DNA of 35,551 nt, taken from the NCBI GenBank assembly GCA_937916845.1, contig CALFSK010000072.1:1-35551 (forward strand). The letters run 5' to 3'. Shown here in pieces: positions 15,267-23,545 of this stretch. A program made the position numbers and the translations under genes. Source of the stretch: an uncultured Lactobacillus sp. (GTDB lineage Bacteria > Bacillota > Bacilli > Lactobacillales > Lactobacillaceae). The notes under the pieces are model-generated. The model made no database searches and had not been told where the DNA came from. It saw only the letters and a program-made list of their open reading frames with translations. The number at the start of each line of letters is the position of its first letter. The stretch's first letter is position 1.

Positions 15267-17663
15267 ATGACAAAATATCAGGACAAATCTGTAAATGAAC
15301 GTGTTGATCAATTATTTGAAAGTATGAACTTTGACGAAAAAGTTGCCCAGTTAGTCGGTTATAATCAAGCCGCTTGGTCAAATGACAATCTTGAACGTGA
15401 TTTTCCTAACGGTGCTGGTCAAGTTTCATTATTGGTGGGCGAGGAAATGCAAGACATTCAAGAAATAGCAAAATTGCAACGTCAAATTCAGGAAAATATC
15501 ATGCGGTTATCGCCACATCATATTCCAGCGTTATTTCATGTCGAGACTCTGACAGGATTAAAGCTACCGGGGGCGACAACTTTTCCCACGGGAATCGCTC
15601 AAGCAGCGACCTTTGACCCAGCCGGCGCAGAACAAATGGGCGAAGTACTTGGTCAGGAAGCGCGCAGTGTTGGTGCAACGCTTGCATTTTCACCAGTATT
15701 AGATATCTCACGTGATGCCCGTTTTGGACGTCAGGGCGAGACATTTGGTGAAGATCCGACGCTCGCTAGTCAGATTGGTGTCGGTATTGTGACCGGAATT
15801 CAAAAGAAACATGAAGTTGCCGCTGTCGCTAAACACTTTTTGGGTTATCAAGCGGCTGAAGGTGGTATTCATGCAGCGGTTGCTGAAATTCCAGAACGAC
15901 TCTTACATGAAGTCTACGCAAAGCCTTTTCAGGCAGCAATATCACAGGCTAAGCTTAAAGGAATCATGCCTTGCTATAGTGCCATTAATGGTGAACCAGT
16001 GACGGGTTCTAAGCATCTTTTGAAGCATATGCTACGAGCTCAAATGGGGTTTAAAGGGATTACCGTCTCAGATTACAGTGGAATTAGTGAAATGTTTACG
16101 CGTTACCATCTCGGTAAGTCACTCTCTGAAGCAGGCCGACGTGCATTAATTGCTGGAGTTGATCAAGAATTGCCTTCCATGAATGCTTATCGGGCTGAAC
16201 AATTGAAAAAATATCTGGGGGAGTCTGATTTTGACAACGCATTGTCCGCAGCCGTTAAGCGGGTTCTCCGACTAAAATTTGAATTGGGATTGTTTGAACA
16301 TCCCTTTGCGGAAGCAACCGAGACTAGCCAACCAAGTTTTAGACGCCGTGCTTCAATTGATGCCAGTCGGCGTATGGCGCAAGAATCCCTAGTGTTACTG
16401 AAAAATGACGGGACGTTGCCATTGTCGCAACACATAAAGTCAATTGCCTTAGTGGGCTGTCACGCAGATTTAATTCGGTCAATGTTTGGTGGCTATAGTT
16501 TTATGTCTACGCTTGAAAAACATTTTGGTGTGGCTAATACAATGGCAGGGGTCGAAGATGTTAAATCAAAGGTAAATGCTAAACAAGCAAAGTCATTATA
16601 TCTAAACTCAAACGTTGAAGTAGAGAACCCATCAGTAGAAGCTTTTGCTCGGCGACAAGAGCCTGAAATAAAATCGCTTCGAGGCCAAATCGAATCTGAT
16701 TTACCCGATTCAATTGTCAATTACGCTTATGGATTTCCATACGTTGGTGATGATGAAAGCCACTTTAGTAAGGCATTTGATGCGATTAAAAATAGTGAAA
16801 TTGCAATTATTACAGTAGGCGGTAAATACGGGACGGGTTCCTCAGCCTCAGAAGGTGAAGGAATCGATGCAACCAATATTAACTTACCTCGATGCCAAGA
16901 AGACTTTATCACGGAAGCGGCTATGTTAAATAAGCCATTAATTATTGTGCATTTTGGTGGTCGCCCTTTGTCTAGTGATGCGGCTGATCAATATGCCTCA
17001 GCAATTATTGAAGCTTGGAATCCTGCTCAGTGTGGTAGTGAAGTCATTACTGACCTACTTTTTGGCAAGACTGAGCCTTCAGGACGCCTGCCAGTGACCG
17101 TCGCATTCACTGCCGGACAAATGCCTTTGTATTACAACCATCCAAATGGTTCTAGTTATCATCAAGAGACTGGTGGCGCATTTCCTGGTTATGTTGATTG
17201 CCCACACGAGCCTCGGTATTTTTTTGGTGAAGGACTCGCATATACAACTTTTGAGTATCAAAATCTCAAGATCAAGCGTAACGCTACAAAAAACGTTGAG
17301 TTGACGTGTGAAATCGCCAATAGTGGTAAGCGAAAAGGAACCGAAATTGCTCAATTATTTCTTCAAAATAGGCAAGCATCAATGGTACGGCCTAATATCG
17401 AGCTATTGGGTACGGCGCGCGTCTTCCTAAAACCACATCAAACCAAACGAGTAACATTTTTCGTTGATCTAAGCCAGATTGCTTACTTAGACGAAGAAAT
17501 GAAATGGACGGTTGATAACGCGGAATTTCAATTTTTAATTGGACACTCCGTCAAAGATCTGAGATTGAATGGCACGGTTCATGTTGAGAAAAAACAAACT
17601 GTCAACGAACAGTCACGTTCATTTTTCGCTGAATCCAAGATTACACCTATTCCCACAAAATAG
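15267..17663 (+). CDS. Glycoside hydrolase family 3 beta-glycosidase (first of two)
   Basis: 798 residues. Domain order is that of GH3: N-terminal TIM barrel (about 1-340) with GETFGEDPTLASQIG and AAVAKHFLGYQ, and the nucleophile Asp269 in GITVSDYSGI. Next comes a beta-sandwich (about 360-620) with IITVGGKYGTGSSASEGEGI supplying a candidate acid/base Glu and NLPRCQEDFITEAA, then a C-terminal fibronectin-III-like domain (about 660-770). No signal peptide. The long insertion around residues 400-480 is normal for xylosidase-like members. Activity may be beta-glucosidase or beta-xylosidase. It lies 42 bases after the EIIC gene with ribosome binding site GAGGGG, so it is in the same operon. Confidence 0.88.
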   Translation: MTKYQDKSVNERVDQLFESMNFDEKVAQLVGYNQAAWSNDNLERDFPNGAGQVSLLVGEEMQDIQEIAKLQRQIQENIMRLSPHHIPALFHVETLTGLKLPGATTFPTGIAQAATFDPAGAEQMGEVLGQEARSVGATLAFSPVLDISRDARFGRQGETFGEDPTLASQIGVGIVTGIQKKHEVAAVAKHFLGYQAAEGGIHAAVAEIPERLLHEVYAKPFQAAISQAKLKGIMPCYSAINGEPVTGSKHLLKHMLRAQMGFKGITVSDYSGISEMFTRYHLGKSLSEAGRRALIAGVDQELPSMNAYRAEQLKKYLGESDFDNALSAAVKRVLRLKFELGLFEHPFAEATETSQPSFRRRASIDASRRMAQESLVLLKNDGTLPLSQHIKSIALVGCHADLIRSMFGGYSFMSTLEKHFGVANTMAGVEDVKSKVNAKQAKSLYLNSNVEVENPSVEAFARRQEPEIKSLRGQIESDLPDSIVNYAYGFPYVGDDESHFSKAFDAIKNSEIAIITVGGKYGTGSSASEGEGIDATNINLPRCQEDFITEAAMLNKPLIIVHFGGRPLSSDAADQYASAIIEAWNPAQCGSEVITDLLFGKTEPSGRLPVTVAFTAGQMPLYYNHPNGSSYHQETGGAFPGYVDCPHEPRYFFGEGLAYTTFEYQNLKIKRNATKNVELTCEIANSGKRKGTEIAQLFLQNRQASMVRPNIELLGTARVFLKPHQTKRVTFFVDLSQIAYLDEEMKWTVDNAEFQFLIGHSVKDLRLNGTVHVEKKQTVNEQSRSFFAESKITPIPTK

Positions 17664-17710
17664 GGCTAACCAGAGGTATGACGAATATTTAGATTTGCTA
17701 GGAGACGCAT

Positions 17711-19936
17711 ATGGAGAATCAACAACTTAAGAAATTACTGGATTCACTGAGCCTTGAAGAAAAAATTGGTCAGCTTATTCAACTTACTGGTGAATTTTAT
17801 CAAGCGCAAAACATCACAACTGGACCACAACAAAAATTGGGCATTACGCAACAGATGGTTGATTTATCTGGATCAGTGCTGAATGTAACCGGGGCAGAAC
17901 AAGTAAAGCGGGTCCAAGAAGAACACCTTAAAAAGTCCAAGCATCCGATTCCACTATTATTTATGGCCGATATTATTTACGGTTATCGCACCGTTTATCC
18001 GATTCCATTGGGGATTGGTGCAACTTGGGATCCTGAACTTGTCGAGACCGCCTATCGTAATACTGCAGATGAAGCCACAGCAAGTGGTGTTGATGTCACC
18101 TTTGCGCCAATGCTGGATCTGGTGAGAGATCCGCGTTGGGGAAGAGTACTTGAATCTACCGGCGAGGATGCCAGATTAAATTCACGTTTTGCACGCGCAA
18201 TGGTGACTGGCTTGCAACAAGAATTATCATCCGGTGGCGGACTAATCGCATGTATTAAACATTTTGCCGGGTACGGTGCAGTGGAGGCAGGACGTGAATA
18301 TAATTCAGCTGACATTTCATTAGCTAGTTTGAAGCAAGACTACTTACCAGCGTATCGCGCTGCTGTAGACGCTGGAGCAAAGATGGTGATGGCCTCACTA
18401 TCGACACTCAACGGAGTGCCTAGCACCGGCGATCAGTGGTTACTTGATGAGGTCCTGCGTACTAAATGGGGATTTGCCGGTGTCGTAATTAGTGACTATG
18501 CGTCAATTCAGGAACTGGTCAATCACGGGTTTGCACGTGATAGTAATGATGCCGCTCGTTTAGCTATAAATGCCGGTGTTGATATCGATATGAAGTCACC
18601 TTGTTATGCAAATGGTCTAAAACAATTATTGAATCAAGGTAGAATAAGCGAAGAAAAAGTTAATCAAGCGGCTTGGCGCGTGTTACGTTTAAAAAACGAT
18701 TTGGGATTGTTCGAAAATCCTTTCCGGACTGCCTCAGTTGAACGTGAAAAGCATAGTCTCTTATCACCAGACAAGCTTAACGTCGCCAGAAAACTAAGCC
18801 AAGAGGCCGTGGTCCTTTTGAAAAATCAAGATGAAGTACTACCATTATCAAAACAGGGTAAAAAGAAAGTAGCGGTAATTGGTCCCTATGCAGATCAGGC
18901 AGACTTGGTGGGACTATGGGCGCTTCACGCCAACCGTAATGATACGACAACACTTGCAGATGGTATCAAGGAAAAGCTAGCTACCACCAACTACACAATT
19001 GCAAAGGGCACTGATATGTTGCGTGATAAGGCCTTCTTTGAACAGTTCGGTACCCAAGCAGAAAGTGCGTCGCAATCAATCTCAAGTGATAAAACGGAAA
19101 CTAAGCAACGACAACAAGCCCTCGCCGATGCTGCTAAGGCTGACGTTATCATTTTTGCTTGTGGTGAACATCCACTTCAGAGTAGTGAAGCGGGTAGTCG
19201 TACGCTGCTGCGGTTACCGCAAAATCAAATGGAGCTGTTTACCGAGCTAGTAAAGCTAAACAAACCAGTTATTACGATTATATTCAGTGGCCGGCCACTA
19301 GTATTAACCGACGTTGTCTCACAGTCATCCGCTGTATTGCAAGCGTGGTTCCCAGGCACAGAAGGCGGGCATGCACTTGCTGATATATTGTTTGGTGACT
19401 GTAATCCATCCGGACACCTTAGTATGAGTATGCCTTATATTGAGGGCCAATTACCTATGCACTATGACCATCTCTCAACTGGCCGACCCGAGGCAACTTC
19501 ACAACACCACTCGCGTTTTGTTAGCCGGTATATCGATGCACCAACCCAACCGTTGTTTCCTTTCGGATTCGGATTGTCGTATGGCAAAGTTACCTATGAC
19601 AGATTAGTGCTTGACGAATCTAAAATTCGATTCGCACAAACTATGACGGGGAGTGTAACACTCCACAACATTGGCGATTGGGACCGCGATGAAGTTGTCC
19701 AAATTTACTTTCACGATGACGTCGCAAGTGTTACTCAACCTGTCAAAAGACTAATTGATTTTAAACGGGTGCCTATTAAGGCGGGGGAGACTAAAAAAGT
19801 GTCTTTCAGAATTCCAGGTAAAGAACTGGGATTCTATGATCGTCAAGGAATTTATCAATTAGAACCGGGTATGTTCACATTATTTGCTGGTGCGAATTCC
19901 ACAACAACGCTTTCCACTAAAGTTGAATTAGCATAA
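17711..19936 (+). CDS. Glycoside hydrolase family 3 beta-glucosidase (second of two, BglX-like)
   Basis: 741 residues. BglX-type GH3: DPRWGRVLESTGEDARLNSR and CIKHFAGYGAVEAGREYN in the barrel, nucleophile Asp262 in GVVISDYASI, beta-sandwich with a candidate acid/base Glu in QSSEAGSRT (about 495), and a fibronectin-III-like end with FPFGFGLSYGKVTYD and ending in LFAGANSTTTLS. Without signal peptide, hence cytoplasmic. It is only distantly related to the preceding GH3 in the same operon, so the two probably have different linkage specificities. Closed by a terminator at 19968-20012. Confidence 0.9.
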   Translation: MENQQLKKLLDSLSLEEKIGQLIQLTGEFYQAQNITTGPQQKLGITQQMVDLSGSVLNVTGAEQVKRVQEEHLKKSKHPIPLLFMADIIYGYRTVYPIPLGIGATWDPELVETAYRNTADEATASGVDVTFAPMLDLVRDPRWGRVLESTGEDARLNSRFARAMVTGLQQELSSGGGLIACIKHFAGYGAVEAGREYNSADISLASLKQDYLPAYRAAVDAGAKMVMASLSTLNGVPSTGDQWLLDEVLRTKWGFAGVVISDYASIQELVNHGFARDSNDAARLAINAGVDIDMKSPCYANGLKQLLNQGRISEEKVNQAAWRVLRLKNDLGLFENPFRTASVEREKHSLLSPDKLNVARKLSQEAVVLLKNQDEVLPLSKQGKKKVAVIGPYADQADLVGLWALHANRNDTTTLADGIKEKLATTNYTIAKGTDMLRDKAFFEQFGTQAESASQSISSDKTETKQRQQALADAAKADVIIFACGEHPLQSSEAGSRTLLRLPQNQMELFTELVKLNKPVITIIFSGRPLVLTDVVSQSSAVLQAWFPGTEGGHALADILFGDCNPSGHLSMSMPYIEGQLPMHYDHLSTGRPEATSQHHSRFVSRYIDAPTQPLFPFGFGLSYGKVTYDRLVLDESKIRFAQTMTGSVTLHNIGDWDRDEVVQIYFHDDVASVTQPVKRLIDFKRVPIKAGETKKVSFRIPGKELGFYDRQGIYQLEPGMFTLFAGANSTTTLSTKVELA

Positions 19937-19967
19937 GCTCATGATTATTTATTACTATCGAGCGCTT

Positions 19968-20012
19968 AAATCGAACACGACATTATTACTTGAAAACGCC
20001 GTGTTCGATTTT
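19968..20012 (+). terminator. Terminator of the glycosidase operon
   Basis: Perfect 12-bp stem (19968-19979 with 20000-20011) with a 20-base loop and a short T-run. It closes the operon about 30 bases after the last GH3 gene. Confidence 0.75.
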
Positions 20013-20022
20013 GCGTACATAA

Positions 20023-20088
20023 GTTTTTGGTCCCATTTTGCTATACTGGGCTGGTATAAACAGTTTTCCTTTCGAAGATTATCACTAA
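20023..20088 (+). pseudogene. Probable C-terminal scrap of a HigB toxin (second copy)
   Basis: The 21 codons before the stop at 20086-20088 read ...ILLYWAGINSFPFEDYH, very like the F/I-x-W...FEDYH end of HigB toxins, and sit 13 bases before the HigA ATG at 20102. A stop at 20020-20022 closes the frame upstream, so the toxin body is gone. The corresponding scrap before HigA copy 1 ends in EVYH with the same CACTAAGGAG context. Short, therefore tentative. Confidence 0.45.
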
Positions 20089-20101
20089 GGAGTTGAAGAT
20101 C

Positions 20102-20359
20102 ATGTTACATCGTGACAATAAGATTCGGCAATATCATACCAGTTCAGCTGTTGATCTCAGTAAAGAAACGATGGAATTTCATCAAATTACACAAACTGAT
20201 CTGGCTGACCGCTTAAGCGTTAGTCAAAAAAGCATATCCGACATTCTCAAACGTAAACGTTTTATCAATGAAATACTGGCTTTAAGAATCGAAACTGCGA
20301 TGGGAATTTCTAGTCAGTTATTATTAAACTTAGATGCAAATTTTAAGTTGCACCTATAA
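20102..20359 (+). CDS. HigA-family antitoxin, orphan copy 2
   Basis: 85 residues from the ATG at 20102, preferred over an upstream TTG because AAGGAG lies 9 bases before it. HigA signature: LSKETMEFHQITQTDLADRL, SVSQKSISDILKRKRFINE, LALRIETAMGISSQ, ending in NLDANFKLHL. This is the ordinary HigA length. About 30 of 258 bases differ from copy 1 at 10414, in the same orientation, which makes the pair direct repeats around the sugar locus. The toxin is lost. The truncated TAC antitoxin follows 14 bases downstream with its own ribosome binding site. Confidence 0.8.
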   Translation: MLHRDNKIRQYHTSSAVDLSKETMEFHQITQTDLADRLSVSQKSISDILKRKRFINEILALRIETAMGISSQLLLNLDANFKLHL

Positions 20360-20373
20360 AGAAGGCATAACTC

Positions 20374-20790
20374 ATGAGTAAACAGAAATTATTTAAAAAC
20401 CCTGAATCAGAAACTGAAGAATGGTATACAGAGGTCTGGAAGAATGAGTTGATCCAAGTAAAAGACAAGACAGATATATTAGTTAGAAACCATTATTGGC
20501 AAGATGCAGAAGGGGAACTGTGGGGAGACTTTAATAATCCTATGGAAAACGTCAGAGCTGGGTTTACAGCGTACCGAAAGAAAAAAGGCTATATGACTCC
20601 TGATGAAATTCGAACTTTGCGCAACAATCTTGATTTGTCAGTTAGAGATTTTGCGGATAGAATCGGTATTACGCCATCATCGCTTACACAAATCGAGAAT
20701 GACCAGCGTGTTCAGGTCAAGTATCAAGAAATTATCTTCAAGAGCGCGCGTGACTACTATCAAAGAAACGGAACATTGCCTGGAAATTGA
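20374..20790 (+). CDS. TAC-type helix-turn-helix antitoxin lacking its C-terminal extension
   Basis: 138 residues with ribosome binding site AAGAAGG. It aligns collinearly with the antitoxin at 857-1414: WYTEVWKNELIQVKDKTDIL, NHYWQDAEGELWGDFNNPME, AYRKKKGYMTPDEIRTLRNN, then RIGITPSSLTQIENDQRVQ, i.e. N-terminal domain plus helix-turn-helix. The match ends at NGTL, the counterpart of residue 134, and the protein stops four codons later. The roughly 50-residue tail of the first copy is missing. Immediately after the stop, in the same frame, comes the rest of a SecB-like gene, so the truncation is a deletion rather than a naturally short protein. There is no toxin gene beside it. It may persist as a stand-alone, chaperone-independent antitoxin or repressor. 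Confidence 0.7.
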   Translation: MSKQKLFKNPESETEEWYTEVWKNELIQVKDKTDILVRNHYWQDAEGELWGDFNNPMENVRAGFTAYRKKKGYMTPDEIRTLRNNLDLSVRDFADRIGITPSSLTQIENDQRVQVKYQEIIFKSARDYYQRNGTLPGN

Positions 20791-21036
20791 TTTTCAAAAA
20801 AATCACTATCATTAAGCCTAACACTTGCAACTAGTATTGATGTTACTTACGACCCAGAGGAAGACGAAAGTAATGTTGGTTTAGATACACTAGTTCGCAA
20901 TAATGCAGTTGCTATTCTTTATCCATACGCTCGTGCTGTAATTGCCACGTTGACAAATACTTCTGGAGAATTTCCAAGCTACAATATGCCAACTATTAAT
21001 ATTAGTAAGTGGCTAGCAGACCAGAATCAAAACTAA
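20791..21036 (+). pseudogene. SecB-like chaperone remnant (N-terminal half deleted)
   Basis: An open frame of 81 codons begins right behind the antitoxin stop without a start codon or ribosome binding site. From about 20827 it matches the second half of the chaperone at 1414-1842: SIDVTYDPEEDESNVGLDTL, VRNNAVAILYPYARAVIATL, EFPSYNMPTINISKW. The signature NNAVAILYPYAR is intact. About 65 N-terminal residues are missing, along with the end of the antitoxin gene. Not expected to be translated. Confidence 0.8.
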
Positions 21037-21102
21037 ATTACTCTTTCGTATTGATATATTAAGTTTAGAGCGGCCTGAGTAAGCCAACTTATAATATTCT
21101 GA

Positions 21103-21243
21103 GCCGGTGGACACATTATCTTTGATTTTGAGTTATCAGATGCTGAAATGGTTAAGATTTCAGACCTTGATATGAAAGAATTAGCGCTTTTTGACCACCG
21201 TGATCCTAAAATGTTAGAAACCTTGGGTGGTCGTCAAAACTAA
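21103..21243 (+). pseudogene. C-terminal fragment of an aldo/keto reductase
   Basis: The last 40 or so codons read IFDFELSDAEMVKISDLD, then LALFDHRDPKMLETLGG before the stop at 21241-21243. This is the end of a 2,5-diketo-gluconate-reductase-type aldo/keto reductase, but the catalytic barrel is absent. It is followed by an intact terminator, which suggests a deletion that removed the body of the gene and left its 3' end. Confidence 0.75.
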
Positions 21244-21263
21244 TCAAAAGTGATCACTAATTA

Positions 21264-21306
21264 AGCAGATATCCGTTTGTAGTTAAAAACGTATATCTGC
21301 TTTTTT
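21264..21306 (+). terminator. Terminator left from the aldo/keto reductase gene
   Basis: AGCAGATAT (21264-21272) pairs with ATATCTGCT (21293-21301), an inner CGTTT / AAACG stem strengthens it, and a six-T run follows. Confidence 0.85.
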
Positions 21307-22200
21307 GCTTTATTTAGATCATTCAGCAACCACGCATCGTAAAAACACGTTGAATAACTTTTCTAGCGTAGCCAGTATGCATAGATTTTTCATAAACAAG
21401 TCCGATTATGCGACGAATGGACTGATAATTACATATATATTGGACGGCTTTACAAAACACTTGTAAAAAAAGAAATCATTACAGATTACAAACAGCTAAT
21501 CTAAAATCTTGTTTGATTTGAAATTACTTTTTGATATTTAAGCCCAGTGATTGCAATATTTTTTAGACTCAAAATTAAAAAGATGTGATTTAGCGTCATA
21601 AATCACTAAAAAGATAAGCAATTTAGCAGTAGCATGCAAATCAAGCCTAAATTCTGAGAGGGGTGTTTTTTTAGATATTCTAGTTTACATAATATATATT
21701 ATACGAAGTAGAAGTAAGAAGTAAAATCCTCCCCCACGACCTAAATTAGTCCCCTCGGGTCAAAAATTTGAACGTTGCCTTCAACTGTCTTTGAATTTCA
21801 ATTTTAAAATTCCTGATCCGTTTCGATTTCTCACCAACAAAAACATATTCAGAACTTTTAGAATTCAGATGTGTTTTATCAGCTAACCATAAAATCATTT
21901 TGTAACTGATCTAAATTTGCTGCAGTCATAAAATCATATGTATTGATGACTATCAGACAATCTAGACTGTCAGTTTAAGATTTTGACTTACATATGTGAT
22001 TTACCAGTCATTTTGCTTGAATTCCAATTCGGCTGCTGTATCCAATTATATCGGGTTTTTAATGATTAATTCTAGCGATGTTTAATGATCACTTGTCTAT
22101 CTAACAATTGAATGCGTGCTTAGAATACGCCTCACAGCATCCACCTAATGGCTTGTTTTTTGGTTATTTTTGTGTTTTAGTTAAAGTAACAGATTATAAC
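21307..22200. other. Long AT-rich stretch without a convincing gene
   Basis: No intact gene was recognised in about 900 bases. Contents: a minus-strand open run of roughly 50 codons ending at 21323 without identifiable family; a perfect 8-bp hairpin GTGATTTA / TAAATCAC at 21586-21607; the possible frameshifted minus-strand frame at 21746-21930 listed separately; and AT-rich promoter-like DNA before the XerD-like gene. Together with the truncated genes on its left, it looks like the scar of past deletions. Confidence 0.5.
21746..21930 (-). pseudogene. Short minus-strand coding relic, apparently frameshifted
   Basis: A 16-codon frame (MTAANLDQLQNDFMVS) starting at 21930 runs into a 50-codon frame starting at 21898 in another phase. 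The latter reads LWLADKTHLNSKSSEYVFVG, then RIRNFKIEIQRQLKATFKFL, which has protein-like composition. Joining them with one frameshift gives about 62 residues. I do not recognise the family. Evidence is composition and continuity only. Confidence 0.25.
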
Positions 22201-22220
22201 TAGAAAGGATGCATTCGCCC

Positions 22221-23078
22221 ATGCCACTCCAATTTCCATACGAAAAAAGCTTCGTTCAACAACTTGAAGCCGCTGGCAAACAACCAACCACGATTGAACA
22301 ATATCGACTAACGCTTGCTGACTTTTTCAATTATGAGCAACACTTTAACCAGACCTTTGCTCAGGACCAACTACTCGCTGATCTAACCGAAAACGATATT
22401 CAAGCTTATTTAGAAATGCTACGTCAGCAGCGTCAGTTTAAAACTTCCACGTTGAACAAGGCGCTTTCTAATTTAAACGGCTATTTTAGTTATCTCTTTG
22501 AACACCGAATTATCACCACATTACCAACGTTTAGTATCAAAGGTAAGCCACTGACTAACGATCAGGACGCCTTGCACTGGCCCGAACAACTATCCACGCT
22601 ACTGGCTAATGATGATCTGCACGTCTACACACGGGCATTCTTGCTGTTTACTTGCAAAGGATTTACTGCCCAAGAAATGCTGACTTCAAATTTTGACTCA
22701 CAACTCAAAAATATCATATTTAGCAATGACGAACAAGTGTTCTTAAAAAAATTAACAACTTTTTTACAACCGCTTCAAACCAACGGCGCACGTGGTTACT
22801 TCTTAAAAATCCGGCAACGTGGTCAAGATCCACATCTGACACTGTCCGCGCTGCATAAGTATTTAGCAGGTGACAGCCAACGAATTGGCTTACCACTCAA
22901 ACCAGTTGCGCTACGCCAGAGCTTCATGCTGTGGTACCTAGATCAACACCGTACGGACACCCTTGAAAGTATCATGCACGTGCTTCGCTTAGACGAGACG
23001 AGTTTGGCCTATTATCAAAACTTGCTCCGTAGGCAAGATTTACGCGCGTTACAAGCAAAACGGGAGTCGTCCCGGTAA
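22221..23078 (+). CDS. XerD-like tyrosine recombinase homologue with degenerate active site
   Basis: 285 residues from the ATG at 22221 (AAAGGA 11 bases upstream; the ATG at 22209 overlaps that site). The N-terminal SAM-like core-binding domain is clear (EQYRLTLADFFNYEQHF, then STLNKALSNLNGYFSYLFEH). In the catalytic half, the box I Arg of TGLRxSE is replaced (KGFTAQEM), the HxLRH box reads VALRQSF with both His missing, the third His/Trp is Leu, while the second Arg and the Tyr (LAYYQNLL) remain. This is like the XerD-like proteins of streptococci, considered not to be ordinary recombinases. It is not beside mobile DNA features apart from the scarred region on its left. Possible structural or regulatory role. 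Confidence 0.75.
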   Translation: MPLQFPYEKSFVQQLEAAGKQPTTIEQYRLTLADFFNYEQHFNQTFAQDQLLADLTENDIQAYLEMLRQQRQFKTSTLNKALSNLNGYFSYLFEHRIITTLPTFSIKGKPLTNDQDALHWPEQLSTLLANDDLHVYTRAFLLFTCKGFTAQEMLTSNFDSQLKNIIFSNDEQVFLKKLTTFLQPLQTNGARGYFLKIRQRGQDPHLTLSALHKYLAGDSQRIGLPLKPVALRQSFMLWYLDQHRTDTLESIMHVLRLDETSLAYYQNLLRRQDLRALQAKRESSR

Positions 23079-23282
23079 AATTAGGGTCATAATGAAAATA
23101 GCTACTATTAAAACATTAAGCTTACATTGTTACAAGAACTTAACGATATTTTACAAACGAATCACAGCCTTTACAGTTGATTTGCTGCTTGGTTAAGAAG
23201 CTTTAACCCCCCTGTACAACGGGGCTTTGAGCCGTTAAACTAAGTTTATATTGTTACTTAAGTTTTTGAAAGGATGACTCTG

Positions 23283-23483
23283 ATGACATTTTACCGCTGG
23301 CTTGAACCATTTATAGAACAACGTGGCCCGTTTGCTTCAGCAGCCCGCTACGCCCATTCCGATTTTGATTTTCCGTTAACTAGTAATGTCCATGAATTGT
23401 CCGATTATATTACTTATTTGAATACTCGTGATTCAGTCAAGGAATCATTTTATTCCGCTTTAGATGCTTACCAAGCGGCCTAA
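23283..23483 (+). CDS. YozE-like small protein (DUF1250)
   Basis: 66 residues from the ATG at 23283, preferred because AAAGGA lies at a normal distance. The earlier ATG at 23274 overlaps the site. Pattern TFYRWLEPFIEQRGPFASAA, HSDFDFPLTSNVHELSDYIT, then SFYSALDAYQ matches the YozE SAM-like fold family (FYxWL ... FP ... I/L-x-x-Y-I ... F-x-x-A-x-x-x-Y). Function unknown throughout the family. A bidirectional terminator follows. Confidence 0.75.
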   Translation: MTFYRWLEPFIEQRGPFASAARYAHSDFDFPLTSNVHELSDYITYLNTRDSVKESFYSALDAYQAA

Positions 23484-23493
23484 CTTAAAATCA

Positions 23494-23535
23494 AAAAGAC
23501 CCAGTAGCTTATTTTTGGCTGCTGGGTCTTTTACT
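23494..23535. terminator. Bidirectional terminator between the yozE-like gene and msrA
   Basis: GACCCAG / CTGGGTC stem extended by AGC / GCT, with A-run on the left and T-run on the right, between convergent genes. Confidence 0.85.
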
Positions 23536-23545
23536 ATCAATAACT

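Noticed and set aside
22221..23078. XerD-like gene as an integrase of a mobile element
   Set aside because: Active site is degenerate, no attachment repeats or other mobility genes were found, and the neighbours to the right are core genes.
23117..23258. Two similar 16-base segments ending in ATTGTTAC before the YozE-like gene, considered as regulatory repeats
   Set aside because: Only approximate matches with no link to promoter elements; low complexity explains them.
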